A stretch of 49,288 nucleotides of DNA from an uncultured Pelagibacteraceae bacterium (GTDB lineage Bacteria > Pseudomonadota > Alphaproteobacteria > Pelagibacterales > Pelagibacteraceae), in assembly GCA_902552805.1 (NCBI GenBank), contig CACDIC010000009.1, positions 1 through 49,288 on the forward strand. Reading direction: 5' to 3'. The translations under genes and the position numbers were made by a program. The notes below the pieces were generated by a model, which was not told the origin of the DNA, did not search any database, and worked only from the letters and a program-made list of their open reading frames with translations. Below are positions 33,677 through 42,533 of the stretch, piece by piece (position 1 is the stretch's first letter; each line of letters starts with the position of its first letter).

Positions 33677-35782
33677 TTATATTAAAGAAACTTTTTTTCC
33701 TAAAGATTTATCTATAATATATTTCGCAATTTTTACCTCATTAAATAGCTTAAAGTATTTCTCTTTACCGTTTTTAGCTATTTTCATTCTTAATTTATCG
33801 TATTTTTTATAAAATCTAATTTTATCTGCAAGATCATTAATGTTATTATAAGAAACTATTTCATTCGAATTGAAAAAATTGTCCATTTTTACTTTTTTAT
33901 CAATGAATACCATCAAACCATTGCCCATTAGAGAAGCTATTCTATTACTTGAATAATGCTTTGTGGGATTTCCTCTACTAAGATTTAATGCCATTTTTGA
34001 ATTCAATAATGATCTATAAAATTCATTACCCCAAACAGGTTCTTGTTTTCCGAAACCATAAAAATCATATTTTATTCCATCAATTCTTTTAATAAGCTTT
34101 TTAAGAAAGTTGACTCTATTATCTGTTTTTCCCTCTTTAAGAGTTGCTCTATTAACACCATGGCTCATTGCGTAAAAAATATCATTTTGGGGCTTTAGTT
34201 TAAAAGCATTAAAACATTCTATGTTTTTATCAACAGGAGTCATGAAAAAATGAATACTTTGATTGTCTTTTTTTGGAAATTTTAATACAGAAGGATTAGT
34301 TGTAATAAATGAATGATCAACAATATGAATAAATTTTTTTAATTTTTCCATATTACCGATTGTATCAGGCAAACCAGTCATAAAAGGATCTTCATTCCAT
34401 TGAGAAATAATCACATTTTTATTAATCAATTTAAAATCAGTTAATATATTTTCTGTAATGTTGTCAGAGTGTCCAAAAATAATAAGGTCTGGATTATAAT
34501 TTTTGAAAGTTTTAATTAAATAATTATGAAACTTATCATAAATGCTTAATAAATTAAGTCCTTTGTTCTGTCTAACATAATCTCTATCACTTATTTCAAT
34601 TACATCATGACCATTTCTAATAAAACCATTGGTAAATTTTTTACCTAATGATAAATTATAAATTCTATGATTTAGTTTTTGTGCCAAATTATAGATATTT
34701 AAAATCCTTAATTTACCATTTAGAATATTCATTTTATTGAATGGAAATAAAGACTCTCTCATTAGATCAATTACTTTAGAATTTTCTTTTAATCTATGTT
34801 TTACAAATTTCTTGCTATTTTTTTGAATTTCTTTTCTAAACTTATTATTTCTAATTAATTTAATCGTTTCTGACTCAATATTATTAACATCTAATTTTTT
34901 TAATACTATTGCATGGTCTGTAGTTTCAGTAAGCCCACCTCTGTTAGAAATAATTGTAGCACATCCTCTTGAGGATGCTTCGAGAGCTGTTCTACCGAAT
35001 GGTTCTTCCCATCTTGATGGAATGATTGCAATCTCAGAATTGGACAAATAATCTAAAACTCTTGAATGAGAAATTTGTCCTAAATTTTTATGTCTTTTAT
35101 GAGTTGGAAAATTTTGAAATCTTTTTTCCTCACCTATAGAAAATGCTTTCCAATTTTTATTAATGTTCAAAATTTTAAACATGGATTTACAATACAAATC
35201 ATATCCTTTTGACTCATTTAATTTTCCAACAAAAATAATTTGTTTTTTTTTCCTAAGCTTTTTTTTATATGGATCTATACTATGATAAATAATTTGGGTC
35301 TTATTATCGGATAGATCTGGGAGATCTTTAAAAAATCTTTGTTTAACCCATTTTGAAATGAATATTATTTTATCAACATTTTCTAGTAAATAAATACGTT
35401 CATTTACAGATTTGGCTCCTCTCATTGTAGTAGGATCATTATGGAAGTATAAAATTATTTTTGAATTTAATTTTTGAAAGAATTCTTTTACCATTATAGG
35501 TCTATTATGTAATTCAATTATATCAAAATTTGAATTTTGAATTTTATTCATTATTTTATTTGAGTATTCTTTTGTAGTACTATTTAATTTAGAATTCATA
35601 TTGTTTATATCTATATTAATGTAGTTATTTGATAGATAATTTTTATTATTGGTACTTCCAATTATAAAAATATTTTTTTTGTAAATTGAGTCCCTTATAA
35701 AATCACTAATCCATAGAGCAACTGCCCCTGCTCCCTTTAGTGTGTAGTTTTCTTTATATGGTAATATTGATGCAATTTTCAT
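33677..35782 (-). CDS. Fused double glycosyltransferase (GT-B + GT-B)
   Basis: A 701-residue protein without a signal peptide. Residues 1 to about 345 form a GT4-like enzyme: ASILPYKENYTLKGAGAVAL, the IIFVGKLNESKGYDLYCKSM linker, and PSRWEEPFGRTALEASSRG, the nucleotide-sugar EX7E region. From about residue 350 a second half starts afresh (LRILNIYNLAQKLNHRIYNL), with LIIFGHSDNI and a late MALNLSRGNP...SSNRIASLMGNG, like CgeB/GT1-type enzymes. Two sequential sugar additions to a surface polysaccharide or lipid are likely. It lies 1 bp before the GIY-YIG gene and faces the integrase. Confidence 0.82.
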   Translation of the reverse strand: MKIASILPYKENYTLKGAGAVALWISDFIRDSIYKKNIFIIGSTNNKNYLSNNYINIDINNMNSKLNSTTKEYSNKIMNKIQNSNFDIIELHNRPIMVKEFFQKLNSKIILYFHNDPTTMRGAKSVNERIYLLENVDKIIFISKWVKQRFFKDLPDLSDNKTQIIYHSIDPYKKKLRKKKQIIFVGKLNESKGYDLYCKSMFKILNINKNWKAFSIGEEKRFQNFPTHKRHKNLGQISHSRVLDYLSNSEIAIIPSRWEEPFGRTALEASSRGCATIISNRGGLTETTDHAIVLKKLDVNNIESETIKLIRNNKFRKEIQKNSKKFVKHRLKENSKVIDLMRESLFPFNKMNILNGKLRILNIYNLAQKLNHRIYNLSLGKKFTNGFIRNGHDVIEISDRDYVRQNKGLNLLSIYDKFHNYLIKTFKNYNPDLIIFGHSDNITENILTDFKLINKNVIISQWNEDPFMTGLPDTIGNMEKLKKFIHIVDHSFITTNPSVLKFPKKDNQSIHFFMTPVDKNIECFNAFKLKPQNDIFYAMSHGVNRATLKEGKTDNRVNFLKKLIKRIDGIKYDFYGFGKQEPVWGNEFYRSLLNSKMALNLSRGNPTKHYSSNRIASLMGNGLMVFIDKKVKMDNFFNSNEIVSYNNINDLADKIRFYKKYDKLRMKIAKNGKEKYFKLFNEVKIAKYIIDKSLGKKVSLI

Positions 35783-35783
35783 A

Positions 35784-36032
35784 TCAATTTATACTCAATA
35801 AATATTTTCTTATTATTTTGTCTTTTTTTAATTTGTACTCAAACTTCATAGCTAATCTTTTATCATAAAATCTTTTTTTATAGATAATTTTCCATTTATA
35901 GCCTCGAGTTGACTTTGCTCCTTTACCTGTATTGTGTTTTTTAAGTCTTAAATTAAGGTTATTTGTATATCCTACATATGATTTTGTTATTTTATTATTT
36001 ACGCTCTTAAGCATATAAACATAAAATATCAT
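35784..36032 (-). CDS. GIY-YIG domain protein (UPF0213 type)
   Basis: An 82-residue single-domain protein. GIY is YVYMLKS, YIG is SYVGYTNN, followed by Arg in LNLRLKKHN and Glu in MKFEYKLKK, the catalytic positions. The length is typical for small UPF0213-type GIY-YIG proteins, whose cellular role is unclear though DNA cleavage is likely. It begins immediately 3' of tRNA-Glu and runs into the glycosyltransferase gene. Confidence 0.88.
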   Translation of the reverse strand: MIFYVYMLKSVNNKITKSYVGYTNNLNLRLKKHNTGKGAKSTRGYKWKIIYKKRFYDKRLAMKFEYKLKKDKIIRKYLLSIN

Positions 36033-36037
36033 AAATG

Positions 36038-36112
36038 TGGCGGTCCCTAGGGGAATCGAACCCCTCTTTCGAGGATGAAAACCACGTGTCCTAACCGATA
36101 GACGAAGGGACC
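36038..36112 (-). tRNA. tRNA-Glu (anticodon TTC), CCA encoded
   Basis: On the minus strand the acceptor GGTCCCT pairs with AGGGACC, and the T arm GGGG-TTCGATT-CCCC is intact. The loop TTTTCAT gives anticodon TTC. The anticodon stem CGTGG/CCTCG has one T-T mismatch in the middle. CCA is encoded at 36040-36038. The 3' end points at the accessory region (31439-36037). Confidence 0.94.
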
Positions 36113-36122
36113 AAATTTCAGT

Positions 36123-36151
36123 TTTCTATTGCAAAATTCAATCTTTATCAA
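36123..36151 (-). promoter_or_regulatory. Possible tRNA-Glu promoter
   Basis: On the minus strand TTGATA (36151-36146), a 17 bp spacer and TAGAAA (36128-36123) lie 10 bp before the mature tRNA. The -35 is good, the -10 only four of six. Confidence 0.42.
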
Positions 36152-36157
36152 GTGTTA

Positions 36158-36463
36158 TTAGGTTGCATTCTTTACACTTTTATTTAATGATTCTCTAAAT
36201 TCTTTTGATGGTTTGAATAAAATAACATCTCTCTTAGAAATTTCTTTTTCTTCTTTAGTTTTTGGATTCCTACCAATTCTTGGATTCTTTGACCTGATCA
36301 AAAATGTTCCAAATTTTGATATTTTTACAGATTTTTTTTTACACAAATTTGAAACTATAATAAAAAAAAATTCCTCAACTAAATTTTCTGTGATTTGTTT
36401 TGAAAATCCAATTTGCATATATATAATGTTTACAAGATCTTTTTTTGTTAAATTTATTCTCAT
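36158..36463 (-). CDS. ihfA: Integration host factor alpha subunit
   Basis: A 101-residue HU/IHF-fold DNA-bending protein. It has LTKKDLVNIIYMQIGFSK, VKISKFGTFLIRSKNPRIGR and NPKTKEEKEISKRDVILFKP, where the Pro in the beta arm (KNPRIGRNP) intercalates DNA. Position after plsX and before tRNA genes agrees with ihfA rather than hupB. Only 3 bp separate it from the plsX stop. Confidence 0.9.
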   Translation of the reverse strand: MRINLTKKDLVNIIYMQIGFSKQITENLVEEFFFIIVSNLCKKKSVKISKFGTFLIRSKNPRIGRNPKTKEEKEISKRDVILFKPSKEFRESLNKSVKNAT

Positions 36464-36466
36464 TAA

Positions 36467-37468
36467 TTAGATATTTTCTCTTATCTTATTGATCAAATCA
36501 CCTTTAACAATTTTACTACATACCTCTAATGAATTTGAAAAACCAACAAAATCAGTTCCACCATGACTCTTTACAACTGGTGAATCTAAGCCAATAAAAA
36601 TTGCACCATTATAAAGCCTGGGATCTAATCGTTTTTTAAACTTATTTAAATTTGAAAAATTTAAAATTGCTGATAATTTACCTAAAATTGTGTCCTTAAA
36701 AACTTTTTTTAGTTCACCTGTAATGAAATTTGCTGTTCCCTCTGCTGTTTTAAGAGCAACATTACCTGTAAAACCATCAGAAACAATTACATTTACATTT
36801 CCATCCATTAGTTCATTTCCTTCTATGTAACCAGAAAAATTAAAATTATTAGATTTTTTTTCACTCAGTATTTGAAAAGTTTCTTTTATTATTTCATTAC
36901 CCTTTAATTCCTCTGAACCAATATTTAACAAAGCTGTATTAGGTGTTTCTTTTGGATAAAGAGACTTGTATAAAGATGCGCCCATAATTGAAAAATCAAC
37001 CAAATTTTTTGAGCTACATTCAATATTAGCACCTAAATCTAATACAACACTCATACCTTTTTTATTTGGCCATAATGCAGATAAAGCAGGTTTATCTATA
37101 TTTTCAATCATTTTAAGATTTAATTTAGCAATAACAAGTAATGCACCAGTATTTCCAGCAGAAATTACAATATCAGTTTCTTTTTTTTTTACACTTTCAA
37201 TTGCAAGCCACATACTTGTATCTTTACCTCTTTTAGCAGCCTCAAGAGGACTATCAGTGCTTTTAACAACATTATCAGTGTGTATTATTTCGTAGTAATC
37301 TTTATTTAACTTATCTTTAATGAGTGTCTCAATATTAGTTTTATTGCCGAAGATTTTAAAAAAGTTTTTTTTATTTAATTTATGGCTATGAACAATTCCA
37401 TCTATGATTTTCTTAGGTGATCCGTCACCACCCATTGCATCAACTGCAATTTTAGTAATATCTGACAT
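36467..37468 (-). CDS. plsX: Phosphate acyltransferase PlsX
   Basis: A 333-residue enzyme that makes acyl phosphate from acyl-ACP for phospholipid synthesis. Motifs are IAVDAMGGDGSPKKIIDGIV, SAGNTGALLVIAKL, LDLGANIECSSKNLVDFSIM, SDGFTGNVALKTAEG and the C-terminal SHGGTDFVGFSN. It sits between rpmF and ihfA. In many alphaproteobacteria fabH separates plsX from ihfA; here it does not. Confidence 0.95.
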   Translation of the reverse strand: MSDITKIAVDAMGGDGSPKKIIDGIVHSHKLNKKNFFKIFGNKTNIETLIKDKLNKDYYEIIHTDNVVKSTDSPLEAAKRGKDTSMWLAIESVKKKETDIVISAGNTGALLVIAKLNLKMIENIDKPALSALWPNKKGMSVVLDLGANIECSSKNLVDFSIMGASLYKSLYPKETPNTALLNIGSEELKGNEIIKETFQILSEKKSNNFNFSGYIEGNELMDGNVNVIVSDGFTGNVALKTAEGTANFITGELKKVFKDTILGKLSAILNFSNLNKFKKRLDPRLYNGAIFIGLDSPVVKSHGGTDFVGFSNSLEVCSKIVKGDLINKIRENI

Positions 37469-37479
37469 TTAAATACAAA

Positions 37480-37662
37480 TTATTCTTCTGGGTCTAAAAC
37501 TTGACGACCTTTATACATTCCAGTTTTAAAATCTAAATGATGAGACAATCTATATTCACCAGATTTTTTGTCCTCAATCACATTTTTTGATGAAAGCTTC
37601 ATATTTTGTGATCTTCTCATACCAGTTCTTGATGGTGTTTGTTTTCGTTTAGGTACAGCCAT
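37480..37662 (-). CDS. rpmF: 50S ribosomal protein L32
   Basis: A 60-residue protein with the L32 start [20 protein letters not shown], then ECxxCG-free [20 protein letters not shown]. It lacks zinc cysteines, as usual in alphaproteobacteria. It lies 11 bp before plsX and 2 bp after the chaperone gene, so the three are co-transcribed. Confidence 0.95.
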   Translation of the reverse strand: MAVPKRKQTPSRTGMRRSQNMKLSSKNVIEDKKSGEYRLSHHLDFKTGMYKGRQVLDPEE

Positions 37663-37664
37663 AA

Positions 37665-38132
37665 TTATGGACTACTTACACTTTTTAAAAAAAAATTCAA
37701 ATTTTTTTTTTTTAGATTCATCAAAAAATCATCAAAATAATCAACTAAAATATCAATTTCTTTGAAATCTTCTAAAAAATTAGAGAGTTTTTTTAATTTT
37801 TCATTTTTATCTAATTCATCCCAAAAATGTATATCTGAAACAATTGAATGAAATAAATTCAAATAAACTTTCATTTTTTTATTAATTGATTGATCCCCAT
37901 AACCTATTTCGCGAATACTAAGTTCTAATTGTCTAAAATTAAAATCATAAATTTCCTGTAAAACATCCCTATTTTCATTACTTTTAAAGTTTTTTAAAAA
38001 AAATGCAAAATGAATAAGAAAAAAAGTCAAACGATCAGAAAAATTATCATCTCGACTCAGTGACTTATAAAGATCTTTATTTCTAGTGTAATTGATTAAA
38101 TTGTTGTAAATATTTATGTAATTTTTAGACAT
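37665..38132 (-). CDS. Ubiquinol-cytochrome c chaperone family protein
   Basis: About 155 residues from the ATG at 38132 ([19 protein letters not shown]). It matches the CBP3/UQCC1-type chaperone domain, with [19 protein letters not shown] and [20 protein letters not shown]. It assists cytochrome bc1 assembly. A longer start at 38201 would overlap bamE by 71 bp. I prefer 38132 because TATAAT (38147-38142) lies 9 bp before it, and the family begins near this point. It is divergent to bamE with overlapping start codons. Confidence 0.82.
   Translation of the reverse strand: MSKNYINIYNNLINYTRNKDLYKSLSRDDNFSDRLTFFLIHFAFFLKNFKSNENRDVLQEIYDFNFRQLELSIREIGYGDQSINKKMKVYLNLFHSIVSDIHFWDELDKNEKLKKLSNFLEDFKEIDILVDYFDDFLMNLKKKNLNFFLKSVSSP
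38117..38122 (+). promoter_or_regulatory. Candidate -10 for bamE
   Basis: TGTAAT matches five of six bases of TATAAT and ends 8 bp before the bamE ATG at 38131, so the mRNA would have almost no leader. I see no strong -35. Confidence 0.35.
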
Positions 38133-38616
38133 GTTTAAAATATTATATATATTTTTTTTAGCATTAGTAGTAACAAATTGTTCTTTTAAAAAAGTAGTCA
38201 AACACCATGGAGTTCCTTTTCTTGAAAAAAAACAAAAACAATTAATAATTAATCAGTCGACAAGCAATGATGTAAGAAAAATATTAGGTACACCATCAAC
38301 TAGAAGTAAATTTGATAATGATGTGTGGATATATATAGAAAGAAAACAAACTCAATCAAAACTAAGTAATCTTGGAAGAATGAAAATTTTTAAGAATGAT
38401 GTTCTGGTAATTGAGATAGACAATTATGGTATTTTAAAAAAAAAAGAATTTTATAATATGCAAGATATGAAAAAAATAAAAGTAGTTGAAGAAACTACAG
38501 AAGCAGCTTTTAGTAGAAACTCATTCATATATGATTTCATGTCTAGCATGAGACAAAAAATTAATGACCCTTTAGGTGTAAGAGCCAAAAAAAGAAAGGA
38601 AATTAACCAGCGATAA
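38131..38616 (+). CDS. bamE: Outer-membrane assembly lipoprotein BamE
   Basis: A 161-residue SmpA/OmlA-type protein. A lipoprotein signal ([17 protein letters not shown], Cys17) leads to [20 protein letters not shown] and VWIYIERK, the BamE signature for the beta-alpha-alpha fold. It belongs to the BAM complex that folds outer-membrane proteins. The signal peptide needs the start at 38131. The 3' end overlaps the convergent hppA gene by 14 bp. Confidence 0.9.
   Translation: MFKILYIFFLALVVTNCSFKKVVKHHGVPFLEKKQKQLIINQSTSNDVRKILGTPSTRSKFDNDVWIYIERKQTQSKLSNLGRMKIFKNDVLVIEIDNYGILKKKEFYNMQDMKKIKVVEETTEAAFSRNSFIYDFMSSMRQKINDPLGVRAKKRKEINQR
38142..38147 (-). promoter_or_regulatory. -10 TATAAT before the bc1 chaperone gene
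   Basis: On the minus strand a perfect TATAAT ends 9 bp before the ATG at 38132. This fits a leaderless or nearly leaderless transcript and supports the shorter start. The site lies inside the bamE coding region. Confidence 0.55.
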
Positions 38617-40708
38617 CAGCCAGCAATAATAAAGCAACTATATTTGTAATCTTTATCATTGGATTTACTGCTGGACCAGCTGTATCTTTATATGGATCAC
38701 CCACAGTATCTCCTGTAACAGCGGCTTTGTGAGCTTCTGATCCTTTTCCACCATGATTTCCATCTTCGATATATTTCTTAGCATTATCCCAAGCACCTCC
38801 ACCTGCAGTCATAGAAACTGCAACAAATAAACCTGTAATAATTACCCCCAATAACATAGCACCAACAGAAGCTAGGGCAGCAACTTGACCACCTATCGCA
38901 AAGATTATTAAATATAAAACAATTGGTGACAAGACAGGTAATAGTGATGGGATTATCATTTCTTTTATTGCTGCTACAGTTAGTAAATCAACTAACTTAG
39001 CATAATCAGGTTTTTGTTTTCGCTTCATAATACCTGGGTATTTCTTAAATTGTCTTCTTACTTCAATTACAACAGCGCCCCCTGCTCTACCTACCGCTTG
39101 CATACCCATAGATCCAAATAAATAAGGTAACATCCCACCAATTAACAAACCAACAACAACATATGGATTTGATAAATCAAATGTTACAACTATTCCCTCT
39201 AATTTTGAGCCGACTTCCTTTGAAAAATGTTTTATATCTTCGGTGTATGCTGCAAATAAAACCAGAGCTCCTAATCCTGCAGAGCCAATTGCGTATCCTT
39301 TTGTCACTGCTTTTGTAGTATTACCAACAGCATCTAATGCATCTGTTGTTTTTCTAACATTGTTAGGTAATTTAGACATTTCAGCAATACCACCAGCATT
39401 ATCTGTTACTGGCCCATAAGCATCTAAAGCAACAACCATTCCTGCTAATGCCAACATAGTTGTTACAGCAATTGCAATACCATATAAACCAGCGATATGA
39501 TTAGTAAGCAAAATACCAGCAACAATTATTAATGCTGGAATAGCTGTAGCCTCTAATGAAATTGCCAAACCTTGAATTACGTTGGTACCATGTCCGGTAG
39601 TAGAGGAGCTTGCAACACTTTTGACAGGTCTATAGTTAGTTCCTGTATAATATTCAGTCACCCAAATAAGTAATCCTGTAATTACTAATCCTATCACTCC
39701 ACAATAATATAAGCTCATTCCAGAAAATGATTTATTATTTAAATCATAAGAATTTTCTAAACCTAGAACATAATCAGTAACTGGATATAAAATAATTAAA
39801 GAAGCTAAAGCTGATACAACAAATCCTTTATACAAAGCTCCCATTACATTTTTACTTCTACCAAGTTTAACAAAAAAAGTTCCAATAATTGAAGTTAAAA
39901 TACATGCTCCACCAATTGTTAGTGGATAAATCATCATTGATAAATCTCCTGGAAAAAATATGGAAGACAAAACCATTGTGGCAACAATAGTTACTGCGTA
40001 GGTTTCAAATAAATCAGCAGCCATTCCAGCACAATCACCCACATTATCACCAACGTTATCAGCAATCACAGCAGGATTTCTTGGATCATCTTCTGGTATT
40101 CCAGCTTCTACTTTTCCAACCAAATCCGCTCCAACATCAGCGCCTTTAGTGAAAATACCCCCACCAAGCCTTGCAAAAATAGAAATTAATGATGCACCAA
40201 AACCAAGTGCAACTAACGCATTTACAATTTCTCTCTCATCAACATTAAATTTTAACAATAGATAATAATAAACAGCAATTGATAATAAAGCCAAACCAGC
40301 AACCAACATTCCAGTTACAGCCCCAGATTTAAAAGCTACTGATAAGCCACTAGCCAATCCTTTTCTAGATGCTTCAGCAGTTCTAACATTTGCTTGAACC
40401 GAAACTAACATTCCCACATATCCAGCTATCCCTGATAAAGTTGCACCGATAAGGTAACCTAAACCAACAAGCATACTAAAAGCAAAACTAACAATAACTA
40501 AAACAACAACACCAACAATAGCAATTGTTTTGTATTGTCTTGCAAGATAAGCTTTAGCACCAATTTGTATCGCTGATGCAATATCTTGCATCTTAGAATT
40601 TCCCGCACTTGAATTTAAAATATTTTTTCCAGTTAAATATCCATAAACTATTGATAATAATCCAGCACCAATAGTATATAAAAGAATAGTCTCGATTGTT
40701 GATGTCAT
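38603..40708 (-). CDS. hppA: Membrane proton-translocating pyrophosphatase
   Basis: A 701-residue, about 16-helix pump that couples PPi hydrolysis to proton export. Active-site motifs are [40 protein letters not shown] and the C-terminal [29 protein letters not shown] carries Lys at the GNTTxA position, which marks the potassium-independent class. It comes after the rib-nusB-thiL run but with an 82 bp gap, so it may have its own promoter. Confidence 0.96.
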   Translation of the reverse strand: MTSTIETILLYTIGAGLLSIVYGYLTGKNILNSSAGNSKMQDIASAIQIGAKAYLARQYKTIAIVGVVVLVIVSFAFSMLVGLGYLIGATLSGIAGYVGMLVSVQANVRTAEASRKGLASGLSVAFKSGAVTGMLVAGLALLSIAVYYYLLLKFNVDEREIVNALVALGFGASLISIFARLGGGIFTKGADVGADLVGKVEAGIPEDDPRNPAVIADNVGDNVGDCAGMAADLFETYAVTIVATMVLSSIFFPGDLSMMIYPLTIGGACILTSIIGTFFVKLGRSKNVMGALYKGFVVSALASLIILYPVTDYVLGLENSYDLNNKSFSGMSLYYCGVIGLVITGLLIWVTEYYTGTNYRPVKSVASSSTTGHGTNVIQGLAISLEATAIPALIIVAGILLTNHIAGLYGIAIAVTTMLALAGMVVALDAYGPVTDNAGGIAEMSKLPNNVRKTTDALDAVGNTTKAVTKGYAIGSAGLGALVLFAAYTEDIKHFSKEVGSKLEGIVVTFDLSNPYVVVGLLIGGMLPYLFGSMGMQAVGRAGGAVVIEVRRQFKKYPGIMKRKQKPDYAKLVDLLTVAAIKEMIIPSLLPVLSPIVLYLIIFAIGGQVAALASVGAMLLGVIITGLFVAVSMTAGGGAWDNAKKYIEDGNHGGKGSEAHKAAVTGDTVGDPYKDTAGPAVNPMIKITNIVALLLLAVIAG

Positions 40709-40790
40709 ATAGGCCTTAATTATGTTGTTGGTTGTTAGTTATTAAAAATCGGACAATACAAAAAAAGCTATAAAACGCAATAAATAACTT

Positions 40791-41750
40791 TTAAAAATTA
40801 TGAAAATGACCTTTATTTTTAATGGCAATTTTATTCCCTTTTTCATCAATAACTTGTGATTTTTGACCACCCGAAGAAATATTTCCAATTTTTGAAATCT
40901 TAATACCCAAAGACTTAAACGTTCTTTTGATGATTCTGGACTTTTTTTTTGATGCAGTAAATAATATCTGATAATCGTCACCTTTTGATACGAAGTCAAT
41001 CTTTTGTAATTTTTTTGAAAGTATTATTTTTTTTAGATTTTTTGAAATTGGAATTTTAGATATATAAACTTTATAAGATAATCTTTGTTTATTAATTAAT
41101 TTATCTAAATCTGCAAAAAGACCATCAGAAATATCTATAGAGGTATTAGCAAAATTAAATAATTTTTTTGTTAAATTGATATGTAATTCTGGAAGGTAAT
41201 ATTTCTTAAGAAAATATTTTTTGAGATCTTTTTTTAAAGAAACTTCTTTTTTGAAAATTTTCAAGCCCATATAACTATCACCCAAGTTACCTGTTATATA
41301 GATATCGTCATTAAATTTTGCTTTATTTCTAAATATTATATTTGAGGAAAAACCCACAGAAATTATTGTAAAGCTTAATTTATTTGAAAAAACAGTATCT
41401 CCACCTGAAATATGAATTCCAAACTTTTTTTGTTCTTGTTTTAGTGATTGAGAAATTCTTTTCAAATTTGATTTTGTAAATGTTTTTTTATTTCCAGAGC
41501 CTGAAATAAAATAATATTTTGGTTTAACACCTTTGCAAATCAAATCAGAAATAGAGGATCTTAGAATTTTTTTTATAACTAAATCAGGATCTTTAAAATC
41601 AAAAAAATGTGATTTATTTATATAAGTATCTACAGAAATAGCTAATTCTTTTGATTTATCGAAAAAAACATCATCATTTAATTTAAGTGAATTTTTATTA
41701 TCTAAAGAGAGTTTTGAAAAATATTTTTTGATTATCTCAAATTCATGCAT
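40791..41750 (-). CDS. thiL: Thiamine-monophosphate kinase
   Basis: A 319-residue PurM-fold kinase. It has the MHEFEIIKKYF start, the DD of LNDDVFF, AISVDTYINKSHF, ISDLICKGVKP and GGDTVFSNKL, plus GNLGDSYMGLKIF and the later DISDGLFADLDKL. It phosphorylates TMP to TPP. It overlaps nusB by 8 bp, matching the usual alphaproteobacterial nusB-thiL pair. The C-terminal 60 residues are basic and diverged. Confidence 0.92.
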   Translation of the reverse strand: MHEFEIIKKYFSKLSLDNKNSLKLNDDVFFDKSKELAISVDTYINKSHFFDFKDPDLVIKKILRSSISDLICKGVKPKYYFISGSGNKKTFTKSNLKRISQSLKQEQKKFGIHISGGDTVFSNKLSFTIISVGFSSNIIFRNKAKFNDDIYITGNLGDSYMGLKIFKKEVSLKKDLKKYFLKKYYLPELHINLTKKLFNFANTSIDISDGLFADLDKLINKQRLSYKVYISKIPISKNLKKIILSKKLQKIDFVSKGDDYQILFTASKKKSRIIKRTFKSLGIKISKIGNISSGGQKSQVIDEKGNKIAIKNKGHFHNF

Positions 41751-42147
41751 TTGTTGATCTCAATTTTTTTGCAGTATTATCTAATAATGCATTTAAATAT
41801 TTTGTTTGAGAGTCATTTAAAAAGAGATTAGATGCATCTAGATATTCTTTAATGATTATCCTTATTGATACATTAGGTTTATATAAAATTTCATATGTTG
41901 CAGATTTTAAGATAACTTGAAATATCTTATCTAACTTAAATAAATTAAAACTGTCACCTAAATTTTTATCTAATTCATCTACAATAATTTCATTTCGTTC
42001 AATTGTTCCTAAAACAATATCTTTTATAAATTTTTTAAATCTATGTTTTGGAAATTCTATTTTGTCGTCGTTATTAAACAATACACCATATAATTTTTGA
42101 ATAATAATAACTCTAGGGTTATTTTTTGGGCTATACTTAGTTTTCAT
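41743..42147 (-). CDS. nusB: Transcription antitermination factor NusB
   Basis: A 134-residue helical protein. The N-terminus NPRVIIIQKLYGVLFN and the C-terminal RIIIKEYLDASNLFLNDSQT with LNALLDNTAKKLR are the NusB pattern. With NusE/S10 it binds boxA in rRNA operons. Between ribH and thiL, overlapping both by 4 and 8 bp, its usual place. Confidence 0.9.
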   Translation of the reverse strand: MKTKYSPKNNPRVIIIQKLYGVLFNNDDKIEFPKHRFKKFIKDIVLGTIERNEIIVDELDKNLGDSFNLFKLDKIFQVILKSATYEILYKPNVSIRIIIKEYLDASNLFLNDSQTKYLNALLDNTAKKLRSTNA

Positions 42148-42533
42148 TTTTGAGATAAAACTGACACAACAGCTTTCGCTGCCTCAGCACCCTTTTTTTT
42201 TCTGGCCTTTGCTTGTTTCATATTTAAGCAAGTTAGAATTCCATTTCCTATAGGTTTTTTTGAATTAATAGCTAAATCCATAATAGCATTGGTTGAGGAT
42301 TGAGATATGAAATCAAAATGTGGTGTCTGACCTTTAATAACACATCCAAGGGCAATAAAAGCATCAAATTTTTTTATATGTTTTGAGATGGTTACAGGTA
42401 TCTCAAACACCCCAGGAACTTTAATTATTTTTACATTAAAATTTCTTGGAAGATTTTTTTTTACACTATTTACTAAACCCAAAGAAATATCTTTATAATA
42501 ATCCGCTGTTACTATTAAAATTTTTTTCATCAA
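42144..42533 (-). CDS. ribH: 6,7-dimethyl-8-ribityllumazine synthase
   Basis: A 129-residue protein with the lumazine synthase motifs KIIKVPGVFEIPVTISKHIK, FIALGCVIKGQTPHFDFIS and PIGNGILTCLNMKQAKAR; the His of the TPHFDF segment is the catalytic one. It condenses the pyrimidine with dihydroxybutanone phosphate. Short, compact length fits a pentamer. Start at 42533 or the next ATG at 42530; the first overlaps ribBA by 4 bp. Confidence 0.93.
   Translation of the reverse strand: MMKKILIVTADYYKDISLGLVNSVKKNLPRNFNVKIIKVPGVFEIPVTISKHIKKFDAFIALGCVIKGQTPHFDFISQSSTNAIMDLAINSKKPIGNGILTCLNMKQAKARKKKGAEAAKAVVSVLSQK

Noticed and set aside
38132-38201. Longer start (38201) for the bc1 chaperone gene
   Set aside because: It would overlap the bamE signal-peptide codons by 71 bp and add 23 residues before the expected domain start, while TATAAT fits the shorter form.
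40742-40999. An 85-codon minus-strand frame overlapping the end of thiL
   Set aside because: It overlaps thiL in another frame, has no family pattern and reads through AT-rich intergenic DNA.
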